DNA of 64,000 nt from Anaerolineales bacterium. GTDB lineage: Bacteria; Chloroflexota; Anaerolineae; 4572-78; J111. The notes under the pieces are model-generated. The model did not search any database and had not been told where the DNA came from. It was given only the letters and a program-made list of their open reading frames with translations. Position numbers and translations under genes: made by a program. Within the stretch, counting starts at the first letter, position 1, and each line of letters opens with the position of its first letter. Shown here in pieces: positions 51,201-59,231 of the stretch. Location of the stretch: positions 1,736,001-1,800,000 of the forward strand of contig JABTUK010000001.1 in the NCBI GenBank assembly GCA_015075405.1. Reading direction: 5' to 3'.

Positions 51201-51463
51201 CGGATGGCTTGCTGTACGGCCAGGTTGACCAGCCGCCCGGCGCAGGCGCATATCCCACCACCGGCTGGCTGCCCGGGGAATACATTACCGACGCCTATAC
51301 CATTCCTATTGCCCCCAACGCGCCGCCCGGAAATTACCAAATCGAAATTGGCCTGTATAATGCCAATACCGGCCAGCGTTTACCGGTCATGAGTTCAGAT
51401 TGTACCGGCGATGCCTGCCAGCAAGACAACAAAGTTTTACTACCGGGCTTAACGGTGGAGTAA
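48239..51463 (+). CDS. GT39/ArnT-like glycosyltransferase with three C-terminal beta modules
   Basis: The 1074-residue protein has a GT-C membrane domain (about 1-470) with the exoplasmic motif GFNSDEAVG (about 41-49), VSLWHIQASRVVFAG and about 12 helices. The soluble remainder contains several beta-sandwich-like modules. The last has LYWRAEAEFEQNYTAFIHL and PGNYQIEIGLYN, shared with other proteins here. A loop near 174-190 (RPPTADPFDRLRAGRRPPT) is made of repeat DNA. TTG 48239 is used because GGAG lies eight bases ahead. It is the first of three giant genes read as one unit, probably for lipid-linked sugar transfer to surface polymers. Confidence 0.8.
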   Translation: MLAEKQFERRWMLWLEWTVLLALVALAAFFRYWQLETVPPGFNSDEAVGAMGGLTTLREGVKYSYEGQGGAGSLGFYFVAASFYLFGPSIAAARGIAAWAGVVSVLANYWAVRELFHLEGLTRARLLAGLSTLGLAVSLWHIQASRVVFAGIGVPFLLLPSVYFLWLGLNSRPPTADPFDRLRAGRRPPTTDTYFQLTRLWPFVVSGIFLGALMYIYLSGVFAPPFYAAFFIAQWLVVAFWRKLPETSPLSKNLESLVPPQAYLTSHFRQLFATGLTAALLLLPLVFVLLTRPELEPGATRVSQAIFLNPQINQGDPWGLLWRSIVGNFGAYGISLSWLMGQPPQLAIPAPVGLAVFLGFLIALWRGLRGQAVYLFAVLWLAVMLLPSILSPDIIPHNLRTIGATTPVYILAAIFVIWLFETLGMISQRWLRPKLGYNTITWVTRGAALVLALALASTFWQATAQSLHRYFYIFPQTNDAQAAYHVYAVKMAEEINREPSNVVAFILPRNTAAGDIARNFTTDFLTELAQPPAAHYWVVDDETTLPADLTRAAAGHTTLRLVKWKTSKHTGADPKQVLPYYLEKYGRYERTDTFEYFDISTYVLEASAPNFEAAEKLTPASIDFGGQLRLTGYALGDAGEVAHVADRQAHSNDLLWLRLAWQKTADHAENLKVSAQVYTKAGQLVTQIDKLLQSNILQVGSAQWPLEAAESSYFLIPIPPATPPGSYTLRLAVYGEESQSRLPVSSDTLGQAGLVTLTDFTVAPAQKPVDPTAVEVALPVKQELLPGLTLVGFETLPGQTVRSGEPFGASLLWQAGDKPLPDNLAMALVVKPGEGDDEWPLSEPVSLAGDYSTGRWQPGELLRGWLSARIPPTLEPGLYKLRLRLTEAANPETEVVTLPIGDFQIEGWPRVFDPPQPHVKLGADFAGQATLVGLDVLNPRPVEGQSETASRSALLKLKAGDTLAAQLYWRAEAEFEQNYTAFIHLIGPDGLLYGQVDQPPGAGAYPTTGWLPGEYITDAYTIPIAPNAPPGNYQIEIGLYNANTGQRLPVMSSDCTGDACQQDNKVLLPGLTVE

Positions 51464-53715
51464 TGGCGACACATTCACAATCTAATGCTCCTGGCTTTCT
51501 TGCCCGCCTTGGTTCACACTTTCGCCTCCTCGCCTCCTCGCCTCCTCGCCTCCTGCTCGTCACCGTCGTACTAGTCAACTTTACCTACTTCGGCCTCTAC
51601 GCCAATCAACGCCATCTGGCCTTTGAAACCGGCGCTTTTGATGTTGGCGTTTACACCCAGCCCTTGTGGAATTTTATCCAGGGCCGTGATTTTGCCGTCT
51701 CGATCATCGAAGATAACGGCCCCATTCGTTGGGCTACCCACGTCGAGCCAATTCTGTTCCTCATTCTGCCTCTGTATGCCCTCTGGCCCGACCCGCGCAC
51801 CTTGTTGTGGCTGCAAGTGGCCGGCCTGACCCTCACCGCGCTGCCCCTTTACGCCCTGGCCCACCGCCGCTTGCGCAGCGAGTGGACCGCCCTGGTCATC
51901 GTGCTGGCCTTTTTTTTACTACCCGCCACCGAAGCCGTGACCCTGTTCGATTTTCACGCCGTCACCTTTGCCCCCCTCTTTCTACTTTCGGCCATTTATT
52001 TTCTGGATCGCGCCCTGGCCGCGCAAGGCGTCAGCTTTTGGCTCTGGCCGGAAGAGAATGAGCGAATGAGCGAATGGGCGAATGAACGAATGGCGAGTCA
52101 TTTAACCATTCGCCATTCGCTATTCGCTATTCGTTATTCTATCTTCTATCTTCTATCCTCCATCTTCTTCCTCCTCGCTCTCTCGACCAAAGAAGACATC
52201 TCGCTGCACGTCTTGATGATTGGGTTGTACTTGTTATTCCTGCGCCGGCGTTGGCGGGAAGGCGGCAGCCTGATCGTAGTGGGGCTGGTCTGGTTTTATG
52301 TAACCTTTCAGGTGATTATTCCGGCTTTTCGGACGGCGGGCGGGCAATCTATCTATGCCGCCTGGTTTGAAACGTTGGGCCAGACGCCCCTGGAAATCGC
52401 TCTATCCCCTTTCACCAAGCCGGATCAGGTTCTGGCCCTGGTTTTTCGACCGGGCAGTATTCCTGCTTTGGGGATGATTACCATTCCATTGGCGCTGCTG
52501 CCCTGGCTGGGCCTGCCCCTGTTTGCCCTGGCTGCGCCCTCGCTGGCCTTCTCCCTGTTGAGCCAAAACCCCACCCTCCGCCAGCTCGAAACCTGGCACT
52601 ACGCCGCCCCCATGCTGCCCTTCGTCATGCTCGGCGCGATTGACGGCCTGGCGCGTCTCACATATTACGTATCACGTATCATGTGTCACGTGTCACGTTT
52701 CAGATTCAACGTTCAACGTTCAACGTTCAACGTTTCCTTAATTTTAGCCATCGTTCTTCTCTTAACGTCTGTTGTTTATCACAACCTGCGCGGTTACTCG
52801 CACTTGGCCCAATTGCAGGAGTGGCCGGAAGTGACGCCGCATCACGACCTGGGCCGGCAGTTAGCGGCGACCATCCCTGCCGAGGCTGCCGTGCTGGCCC
52901 AGGCGCAGTTGGTTCCCTACGTGGCTCACCGCTACAAACTGGGCATCTGGAGCGGTCCTCTGCTGACCGATTATGAGTACATCTGGCTCGACCTCAGTCA
53001 TCCCAAATTTCCCAACCGCTTCAATGCCCACGGCGATTTGTTGACCGGCCTGACCATCGAGCCAGAGTTTGGTTTTGCAGCCACCAAAGATGGTTACTTA
53101 TTACTGCAAAAAGGTGGGCCGCGTACTCCCATTTCCGATGACCTCTTTACCTTCACCGAGTTTACCGAACTGCCCGCCGCTGCCCAGCCCTTCGATGCTG
53201 TGTTTGGCGACAGCTTGAAGCTAGTCGGCGTCAAGCCGGAAATCCGCCGCCTGGCTACTTCGGAAACCGAACCGCAGGTTATCCTCTACTTTGAAGTTCC
53301 GCAAAAACCGGCCGAAGATTACTTTCTATTTCTCTACTTGCTCGACCAGACTGGTCATCTGGTCGGCGCAACCGATTACCCGCAGCCGGCCCTCTTCTGG
53401 TGGCCCACCTCGCGCTGGCAGGCCGGGGGTCAACGCCAGGTGCGGGTTAATACTATGCCCTGGTGGACCGGCGATAAAAACACTTTTGCCTATGCCGTTG
53501 GCCTCAGCCGCCGCAACGATCCCTGGGATGTGTCGGCTCGCCTGCCTGTCACCCTGGGGGACACCAACAATCCGCCCGGTGTCCAGCTTCTTGATAACGG
53601 AACCTTACTCACCCTGGTCGCTTTCGAACGCTTTGCCGGTCTGCCCTACCCTAAGCCGCTGACCCTTTTGCCCGGCCTCAGTGATAACAGCGCCCAGGTA
53701 GCAGGTAGCAAGTAG
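51463..53715 (+). CDS. DUF2079 polytopic membrane protein
   Basis: The 750-residue protein has the DUF2079 pattern GAFDVGVYTQPLWN (about 57-70), HVEPILFLILPLYALWPDP and about 11 helices. A soluble C-terminal domain follows without the full last beta module. ATG 51463 overlaps the previous stop codon as TAATG, so the two are translationally coupled. Repeats at 51524-51556, 52055-52155 and 52664-52735 are translated in loops (NERMSEWANERMASH and following, and a VSRIMCHVSRF stretch). DUF2079 is GT-C-like by fold; no reaction is known. Confidence 0.78.
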   Translation: MATHSQSNAPGFLARLGSHFRLLASSPPRLLLVTVVLVNFTYFGLYANQRHLAFETGAFDVGVYTQPLWNFIQGRDFAVSIIEDNGPIRWATHVEPILFLILPLYALWPDPRTLLWLQVAGLTLTALPLYALAHRRLRSEWTALVIVLAFFLLPATEAVTLFDFHAVTFAPLFLLSAIYFLDRALAAQGVSFWLWPEENERMSEWANERMASHLTIRHSLFAIRYSIFYLLSSIFFLLALSTKEDISLHVLMIGLYLLFLRRRWREGGSLIVVGLVWFYVTFQVIIPAFRTAGGQSIYAAWFETLGQTPLEIALSPFTKPDQVLALVFRPGSIPALGMITIPLALLPWLGLPLFALAAPSLAFSLLSQNPTLRQLETWHYAAPMLPFVMLGAIDGLARLTYYVSRIMCHVSRFRFNVQRSTFNVSLILAIVLLLTSVVYHNLRGYSHLAQLQEWPEVTPHHDLGRQLAATIPAEAAVLAQAQLVPYVAHRYKLGIWSGPLLTDYEYIWLDLSHPKFPNRFNAHGDLLTGLTIEPEFGFAATKDGYLLLQKGGPRTPISDDLFTFTEFTELPAAAQPFDAVFGDSLKLVGVKPEIRRLATSETEPQVILYFEVPQKPAEDYFLFLYLLDQTGHLVGATDYPQPALFWWPTSRWQAGGQRQVRVNTMPWWTGDKNTFAYAVGLSRRNDPWDVSARLPVTLGDTNNPPGVQLLDNGTLLTLVAFERFAGLPYPKPLTLLPGLSDNSAQVAGSK
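52055..52155. repeat. In-gene inverted pair of GCGAATGA / CATTCGCC repeats
   Basis: GAGCGAATGAGCGAATGGGC-type units (52055-52090) face CATTCGCCATTCGCTATTCG units (52110-52137), followed by TATCTTCTATCTTC units. All remain in frame in a DUF2079 loop. Confidence 0.9.
52664..52735. repeat. In-gene tandem repeats TATCACG and GTTCAAC
   Basis: ACGTATCACGTATCA-type units (52668-52702) run into ACGTTCAACGTTCAACGTTC units (52707-52732). They are translated as VSRIMCHVSRF and FNVQRSTFNVS. Confidence 0.85.
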
Positions 53716-53777
53716 CAAGGTAGCAGGGTAGCAAGTAGCAAAGTAGCAGGTAGCAAGTAGCAAAGTAGCAGGTAGCA
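53697..53777. repeat. Tandem repeat of AAGTAGC units
   Basis: About ten 7-8 bp units (AAGTAGC, AAGGTAGC, AGGTAGC) fill the whole 60-base gap between two giant genes. They also overlap the end of one and the start of the other. Confidence 0.9.
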
Positions 53778-56700
53778 TGGTGCAGGTAGCAGACAGTAAA
53801 TTGCCGCTCACAAACCAAACTCCTCACGCCTCACGCATCACGTATCACGCCTCACGTTACTTCGACTCCCTCATCGGTCTGACCCTTTTTCTGGCCGGTC
53901 TTTACGCCTACACCGCCACCCTGGCCCCCACCGTGCTGGAAGGCGACGCGGCCCTCTACCAATACACGCCTTATGTACTGGGCGTGACCTACCCCACTGG
54001 CTACCCTTTTTACATTTTATTAGGCAAGCTCTGGCTCAGCCTGTTTCCCTTTGGCGAAGTTGCCTGGCGGATGAACCTCTTTTCCGCCCTCTGTTCCGCC
54101 GCCGCCCTCCCCTTGATTTATGGAGCCGCCCGACGCTTTCTTCTCCCCTCCCTGACCAGGGAGGGGCTGGGGGAGGGTGGGGCAAGGTTTGCCGCCCTCG
54201 CCGCCGTCCTCACCTTCGCCACCCTGCCAACCTTCTGGCGCTGGTCCACCGAAGCCAAAATCTACAGCCTGAATATCCTGCTTTTCAGCGGCGTACTCTA
54301 CACTCTGGCCTCAGCCTGGGAATACCAACAGCGGCAGCCAAAGCAAGCTTTGGACTCCTCAGAGCAAGCTTTGGACTCCTTGCTTCACGCTTCACGCCTC
54401 ACGCTCCCCGCCCTCCTGCTCGGTCTGCAAATCGCCGTCCACAGCACCACCGTCCTGCTCCTGCCTGGCCTGCTCCTCTTTGCCTGGCTTTACTTTCGCC
54501 CCCAACTCCTTAACAAGAAACTTCTTATTTCTTATTTCTTATTTCTTATTTCTCCCGGCCTGCTCTACCTCTACATCCCCCTCCGCGCCGAAGCGTTGAT
54601 TGCCCAGTATGGCCGCAGCGAGGCCATCGCCCACGGCCTCCTGGCCGATTTCTACCACTCCGGCCCCGCCGGATGGATACGTTATTTCACCGCCGCCGAC
54701 TTCACCGGTGGGGTCGTGACCAACTGGGGGCAAGTTCCTCAACAGTTCATCATTACCTACCTTCCTATCCTTAAGGATGAAGTCACTTTGTTAGGCATCA
54801 GTCTGGGGCTGATTGGCGGCCTAGCCCTGGCGATTACTCGCCCTCGCCTGTTCTGGCCGCTGTTTCTCTGCTACGCCGCCCCTATTCCCTTTGTGCTCAC
54901 CTACGGCCAGGGCGAACAGTCAGCCTTCTTGTTACCTTCCCTGCTCATTTTTTCTATCTTTCTTGGATATTGTTTAATCTTCGTTAATCGTCTTGCGTCT
55001 TACGTCTTGCGTTTTACGCCTCACTCCTTACGCCTTACGCCTCTTCTCCCCTTCATCCTTCATCCTTCATCCTTCATCCTTCTCTTCTTCCTCCTCTTCC
55101 TGCCCCAGACCCGCTATAATCTCAACTGGCTGCAGGCCAAGTGGGACCGCTCCAACTACACTTATTGGGCCGACGCCCTGGCTCACCCGTTGGAGCCGGG
55201 GGCATCCTTGCTGGCCCAATGGGGCGATTTGACCTCGTTCTGGTACATGCAGCACGTCGAAAAGCGCCGGCCCGACCTGCGCGGCCTCTACCCGCCGACG
55301 GCTGAAACAGCAGCGGCGTATTTGCAGAACGAAGGAGAGCTTTACATGGCCGGGCCGGCCTCCAAAGCCTGGATCGCCGGCATCGAAGGCCAAACCCAGT
55401 TGCTTCCCTGGGGACGGCTGGTCCGCCTGGCCCCCCCGGAGGCCGACCCGCAGACCCTCTTGCCAACGCTGCCTTACCCGCAAACAGCCGTTTTTGACCA
55501 AAAACTGCGGCTGCTAGGGGCCGATTTTCCGCCCCAGGCCGTAGATGGCCGCCCCTATGGCGTCACGCTCACCTGGCAAACCCTGGCCGACCTGCCGCCG
55601 GAGACCACCCTATCACTCCGGCTCAGTCAGGGCGATGTCATCGCCGCGCAGTTGGATGACGCCCTGGTGAGCGGCTGGTTTCCGCACCCCGACTTGTCCG
55701 CTGGTCAGTATCTTTTAAGCTATGTCCCAATTCCGATTCAGTTAGGCACACTGCCGGGCCAGTACCGGTTGCAACTGGTAGCCTACACCAGCTACAAACA
55801 TCCCTGGCCTTTGGCCGATGGCGCGACCCTGCTCGACTTGGGGGAAGTGGAGCTGACTCTGCCCCCGGCTGGCACGCAGCCCGACAATGCGCCCCTCAAC
55901 CCGTCGCCGGGCTATGATTTTAACGGCGAGCTTGAATTGACCGATTATGAATATACGGTCACGCGGGTGGGCCAGGGGAAAGGCTTTGGGGTTAAACTTT
56001 TGTGGCGGGCGCAAACCCACCCGGCGGACAATTACACCCTCCTGGCCGAACTGGTAGATGCCAGGGGTAATGTTTTACGCTCCATCGAACACCAGCCGGT
56101 GGAAGGCCGCACCGCTACGGCAACCTGGCAGCCCGGCCAATTTGTGCGCGACCAGGTGGATTTTGTACTTCCGGCCAGCGCTCCGGTGGGCCGGGATAGC
56201 TTGCGGGTGCGTCTGAGCTGGCTGCGGCCCGATGGCTCCCGCTTGCAGGTCCGCTGGCGGCTGCTGCCGCTGGGCGAGAGTCTTGATTTGAATTGGCTGG
56301 AAGTGACCGAGAAAGAAGGGCGACTTTTTGAGCCGCCGCAGATAGCGTTTCCGCTAGAAGCTAATTTTGATAATAAAGTGAAACTGTTGGGCTACAAAAC
56401 CTCGCTGGCAGGGGAGGCTGACCTGCAATGGGGCCGGGCGGCATGTGTCGCCGATGCCGCCGCCTGTTCCATCCATTTTGAAGTTTATTGGCAGGGGCTA
56501 AGCGAGATGGATCAACTCTACTTTGTCTTTCTGCACCTGGTGGATGCGCAGGGCAAGCTGGTGCGCCAGCAAGATAAAGGGCCCGGTCTGCGTGGCAAAG
56601 AGCCGACCACCAGTTGGCTGCCCGGTGAAGTCATTACCGACCCAATTGACCTGACCCTGCCGCCCGATTTACTGCCCGGCCACTACACCCTGCGAATTGG

Positions 56701-56803
56701 CCTGTATCTGCCGCCTACCGGGCCGCGCCTGCCCGTTCTGGCTAACGGGGATCAGCCTATCGGAGACTATGTGGAGATTGGCACAATTGAGGTTATCCCG
56801 TAA
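53777..56803 (+). CDS. DUF2723 polytopic membrane protein with C-terminal beta modules
   Basis: The 1008-residue protein has the DUF2723/TMEM260-like start EGDAALYQYTPYVLG (about 55-69) and YPTGYPFYILLGKLW, then about 12 helices and a large soluble C-terminus. The last beta module has VYWQGLSEMDQLYFVFLHL and PGHYTLRIGLYLP. The first 28 residues are coded by tandem repeats (PHASRITYHASRY), so the native N-terminus is uncertain; ATG 53777 is the first available start. A 13-residue loop SLTREGLGEGG and HPSSFILLFF are also repeat-derived. TMEM260-type relatives transfer O-mannose, so a related lipid-linked sugar transfer is plausible. Confidence 0.78.
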   Translation: MVQVADSKLPLTNQTPHASRITYHASRYFDSLIGLTLFLAGLYAYTATLAPTVLEGDAALYQYTPYVLGVTYPTGYPFYILLGKLWLSLFPFGEVAWRMNLFSALCSAAALPLIYGAARRFLLPSLTREGLGEGGARFAALAAVLTFATLPTFWRWSTEAKIYSLNILLFSGVLYTLASAWEYQQRQPKQALDSSEQALDSLLHASRLTLPALLLGLQIAVHSTTVLLLPGLLLFAWLYFRPQLLNKKLLISYFLFLISPGLLYLYIPLRAEALIAQYGRSEAIAHGLLADFYHSGPAGWIRYFTAADFTGGVVTNWGQVPQQFIITYLPILKDEVTLLGISLGLIGGLALAITRPRLFWPLFLCYAAPIPFVLTYGQGEQSAFLLPSLLIFSIFLGYCLIFVNRLASYVLRFTPHSLRLTPLLPFILHPSSFILLFFLLFLPQTRYNLNWLQAKWDRSNYTYWADALAHPLEPGASLLAQWGDLTSFWYMQHVEKRRPDLRGLYPPTAETAAAYLQNEGELYMAGPASKAWIAGIEGQTQLLPWGRLVRLAPPEADPQTLLPTLPYPQTAVFDQKLRLLGADFPPQAVDGRPYGVTLTWQTLADLPPETTLSLRLSQGDVIAAQLDDALVSGWFPHPDLSAGQYLLSYVPIPIQLGTLPGQYRLQLVAYTSYKHPWPLADGATLLDLGEVELTLPPAGTQPDNAPLNPSPGYDFNGELELTDYEYTVTRVGQGKGFGVKLLWRAQTHPADNYTLLAELVDARGNVLRSIEHQPVEGRTATATWQPGQFVRDQVDFVLPASAPVGRDSLRVRLSWLRPDGSRLQVRWRLLPLGESLDLNWLEVTEKEGRLFEPPQIAFPLEANFDNKVKLLGYKTSLAGEADLQWGRAACVADAAACSIHFEVYWQGLSEMDQLYFVFLHLVDAQGKLVRQQDKGPGLRGKEPTTSWLPGEVITDPIDLTLPPDLLPGHYTLRIGLYLPPTGPRLPVLANGDQPIGDYVEIGTIEVIP
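54142..54181. repeat. In-gene hairpin repeat CCCTCCCTGACCAGGGAGGG
   Basis: A perfect short hairpin (CCCTCCCTG-CAGGGAGGG) followed by GCTGGGGGAGGG encodes SLTREGLGEGG. A related CCCCTCTCCT/AGGAGAGGGG hairpin is in the GT2 gene near 13660-13685. Confidence 0.85.
54980..55085. repeat. In-gene tandem repeats TCTTGCG/TCTTACG and TTCATCC
   Basis: TCTTACG-type units (about 54995-55040) and TTCATCC units (55048-55080) encode LRLTPL-type and FILHPSSFIL peptides, the latter as in the GT39 gene at 16113. Confidence 0.85.
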
Positions 56804-56807
56804 ATTC

Positions 56808-56856
56808 GTGGTGCGTAGTGCGTGGTGCGTAGGCATTTTAACCACGCACCACGCTC
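56808..56856. repeat. Inverted pair of GTGGTGCG-type repeats
   Basis: CGTGGTGCGTAGTGCGTGGT (from 56808) faces CCACGCACCACGC (56841-56853) between convergent genes. It could act as a transcript end. Confidence 0.8.
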
Positions 56857-56859
56857 CCC

Positions 56860-57384
56860 CTAATTCTTCTGCGCCATCTCGTGGTCCACAAAATAAGGCC
56901 GCCAGGGACCGCAGCCGGCGATAAAGGGCTGCATCAGGGCGCGTTCGGCCTGAACCGTGTGCATCAGATCGTGGCCGGCCCACTCGTGCAGCAGTTCGGA
57001 GAGTGTGACCAGGCCCAATTCGCTGTGGCGAGCGATACGATCAAAGTCGGCGGGCGTCACCTGACCTAACAGGACTAAACTCGCCGCGCGCAGTTCAGCA
57101 AACTGCTGCGCGATCTCGGCGGCGGTTTGGCTGGCCGCTGGTTTAGTCCCTTCGGCATCGGGATCATACGCTTGAAAATCCTGCCCGGCCAGCAGCGCCT
57201 TGAGCCGCACCGGAAAAACCAGCAACTCGGTATCGAGCAAATGCTGCAAACATTCCAGCGCCGACCACTCCCCCGACGCTGCTGGGCGAGTTAGCAGCTC
57301 CACCGGCAGCATCTCGGTCAAACTGAGCCAGCGGGCCGGTGTGGTTGCCAGAACTGTCTGCACCGACGGTAACAAATTATCCAT
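56860..57384 (-). CDS. DinB-like four-helix protein
   Basis: The 174-residue protein has the DinB/YfiT fold signature: a first helix with WSALECLQHLLDTE (His near residue 47), and HEWAGHDLMHTVQAERAL near 133-150 carrying the other two metal-binding His residues. Such proteins bind a metal ion and are often thiol transferases using bacillithiol, mycothiol or similar cofactors. ATG 57384 follows AGGGGGG. It is a single-gene unit convergent to the giant gene cluster. The substrate is not known. Confidence 0.85.
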   Translation of the reverse strand: MDNLLPSVQTVLATTPARWLSLTEMLPVELLTRPAASGEWSALECLQHLLDTELLVFPVRLKALLAGQDFQAYDPDAEGTKPAASQTAAEIAQQFAELRAASLVLLGQVTPADFDRIARHSELGLVTLSELLHEWAGHDLMHTVQAERALMQPFIAGCGPWRPYFVDHEMAQKN

Positions 57385-57441
57385 CAAACAAATCCCCCCT
57401 TTTAATTTATTTTTAACCTGAGTTCGAAGTTTTCTAAATCG

Positions 57442-57540
57442 CACCCTTCGATACGCTCTTCGCTTCGCTCAGAGCTACTCAGGATGCGATAAATGAGTCG
57501 AAAATCATCCTGAGTAGGCCGAAGGCCGTATCGAAGGGTG
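57442..57540. repeat. Palindromic element family P4, copy 1
   Basis: CACCCTTCGATACG (57442-57455) and CGTATCGAAGGGTG (57527-57540) are perfect inverted arms. Inside are CTACTCAGGATG and CATCCTGAGTAG. It shares these modules with the copy at 62911-63090. Confidence 0.9.
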
Positions 57541-57583
57541 ATTTTCGGGCTAATCCCAAACTCAGGCTTTTAGCTCAAAGCGA

Positions 57584-57618
57584 GTCTGTGACCCGCGTGG
57601 GTCGCGGGGGTCACAGAC
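57584..57618. repeat. GTCTGTGACCC hairpin downstream of sthA
   Basis: GTCTGTGACCC (57584-57594) pairs perfectly with GGGTCACAGAC (57608-57618). No U run follows on either strand, so a terminator role is unsure. Confidence 0.6.
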
Positions 57619-57637
57619 CCCTCCGAGCGAGCGAAAC

Positions 57638-59050
57638 TTAACCCCTCTCTTGTTGGGTTCGCCATTCTTCCCACTGCCCCAGCCCATCGTAGGCGGCGTA
57701 CTTGTAAGCGTCCGACAGGGTGGGATAGTTATAAACGGCCATGATAAAAGCGTCAATGGTCTGGTCGTTGGCCATAACCTGCGCCCCAATATGGATCAGT
57801 TCAGCCGACATCTCGCCGATGAGGTGGACGCCGAGCAGTTTTTTATCAGCCGGGGTAAAAACCAGCTTGACCATGCCGTGCAGGTCGCCAATAATCTGCC
57901 CGCGTGGATTGTTGGCATAATAGGCCCGCCCGATCAGGTGGGGGATATTTTGGGCCACACATTCTTCTTCGGTCAGGCCGACCATGGCAATCTCCGGTAT
58001 GGTGTAGATGGCATAAGGCAGCACCGGCGAAATTTGTTCTTTGTACTGTAGGTTAAAGGCATGGACCATGGCCACCCGCGCCTGCTCCATCGAAGTGGAA
58101 GCCAGGGCCGGAAAGCCAATCACGTCACCGGCGGCGTAGATGTTAGGGATGTTGGTCTGGTAGTGCTCGTTGACCCGAATCAGCCCGCGCGGACCCAGCT
58201 CTACCCCCAACGCTTCCAGGCCCAGGCCCTGAATATTGCTCTGCCGCCCGGCGGCAAACAGGGCGATGTCGTACTCAAGCCGGCCGCCGCTCTGTAACTG
58301 CAAACTGACCCGCCCCCCGCGCACCTCGGTCTGGCTGACCCGCTCGTTGAAAACAAAGCGCAGCCCCAGTTGAGTCAATTGGGTTTGCAGCTTGTCGGCA
58401 ATTTCGTCGTCAACCGGCGGCAATAAGCGATCCCGTGACTCGACCAGCGTCACCTGGACCCCCAGCGCGGTAAAAATGGAAGCGTACTCGCAGCCAATAA
58501 TCCCGCCGCCGACCACGGCCATTGTCTTGGGGATGGCCTTCATATTCAAAATCGAGTCGGAATCGTAAATGTATTCGTGGTCAAAGGGCACGTCGGGGGG
58601 GTGGAAGGGTGAGGAGCCGGTGGCGATGAGGATGATCTCGGCGCTCAGGTCGCGGGTGTCGCCGCTGTGGGTCTGCACCCGGACGGTGTGCGGGTCAATA
58701 ATCGCGCCGCTGCCCCAGACCACTTCAATCTGGTGGCGGGCCAGGTTTTGCTCGATGATCTGCCGTTCCTGGGCCACCACCACATGCTCGCGGTGCATAA
58801 AGTCATGTACCGTCAGCCCCTCTTTGAGCGAATAATCAATCCCGTACAAGCCGCGCTGGCGCAGCCCCGAAAAGTAAAGCGCCGTCTCGCGCAGGGTTTT
58901 GGAGGGAATGGTCCCTGTATTCAGCGCCGACCCGCCCAGGCTGGTCGCCCGCTCCACCAGGGCCACCCGTTTGCCAAAATAAGCTGCCTGCGCCGCCCCC
59001 TTCTCCCCCGCCGGCCCGGAGCCGATGACCACTAAATCGTAGTCGGGCAT
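57638..59050 (-). CDS. sthA: Soluble pyridine nucleotide transhydrogenase SthA-like
   Basis: The 470-residue flavoprotein has the FAD-binding GSGPAGEKGA (about 10-19), an NAD-binding GGGIIGCEYASIF (about 178-190) and the C-terminal dimerisation domain. The strings IYDSDSILNM and YNYPTLSDAYKYAA are close to E. coli SthA. At the disulfide site it reads GGSALNTGTIPSK, so both cysteines of dihydrolipoamide dehydrogenases are absent, and even the single Cys of E. coli SthA is replaced. It would shuttle electrons between NADH and NADPH. ATG 59050 follows AGGGAGA. The gene is alone; about 180 bases upstream show nothing. Confidence 0.88.
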   Translation of the reverse strand: MPDYDLVVIGSGPAGEKGAAQAAYFGKRVALVERATSLGGSALNTGTIPSKTLRETALYFSGLRQRGLYGIDYSLKEGLTVHDFMHREHVVVAQERQIIEQNLARHQIEVVWGSGAIIDPHTVRVQTHSGDTRDLSAEIILIATGSSPFHPPDVPFDHEYIYDSDSILNMKAIPKTMAVVGGGIIGCEYASIFTALGVQVTLVESRDRLLPPVDDEIADKLQTQLTQLGLRFVFNERVSQTEVRGGRVSLQLQSGGRLEYDIALFAAGRQSNIQGLGLEALGVELGPRGLIRVNEHYQTNIPNIYAAGDVIGFPALASTSMEQARVAMVHAFNLQYKEQISPVLPYAIYTIPEIAMVGLTEEECVAQNIPHLIGRAYYANNPRGQIIGDLHGMVKLVFTPADKKLLGVHLIGEMSAELIHIGAQVMANDQTIDAFIMAVYNYPTLSDAYKYAAYDGLGQWEEWRTQQERG

Positions 59051-59231
59051 AAGTTTCTCCCTTGATAAATAACTTTGTCGGAGTGCGAAGTAATATATCC
59101 ATCGCGTTCGTGCCAATCGTGATACATCATTAAATGTTGAGATGGATATACCACAACCAAAAACACTAATTATCTTCTCTTAGCTCAGTCTAGCACACTT
59201 TAGCTCCACAAACAATCCTGTTGCGCCAAGC

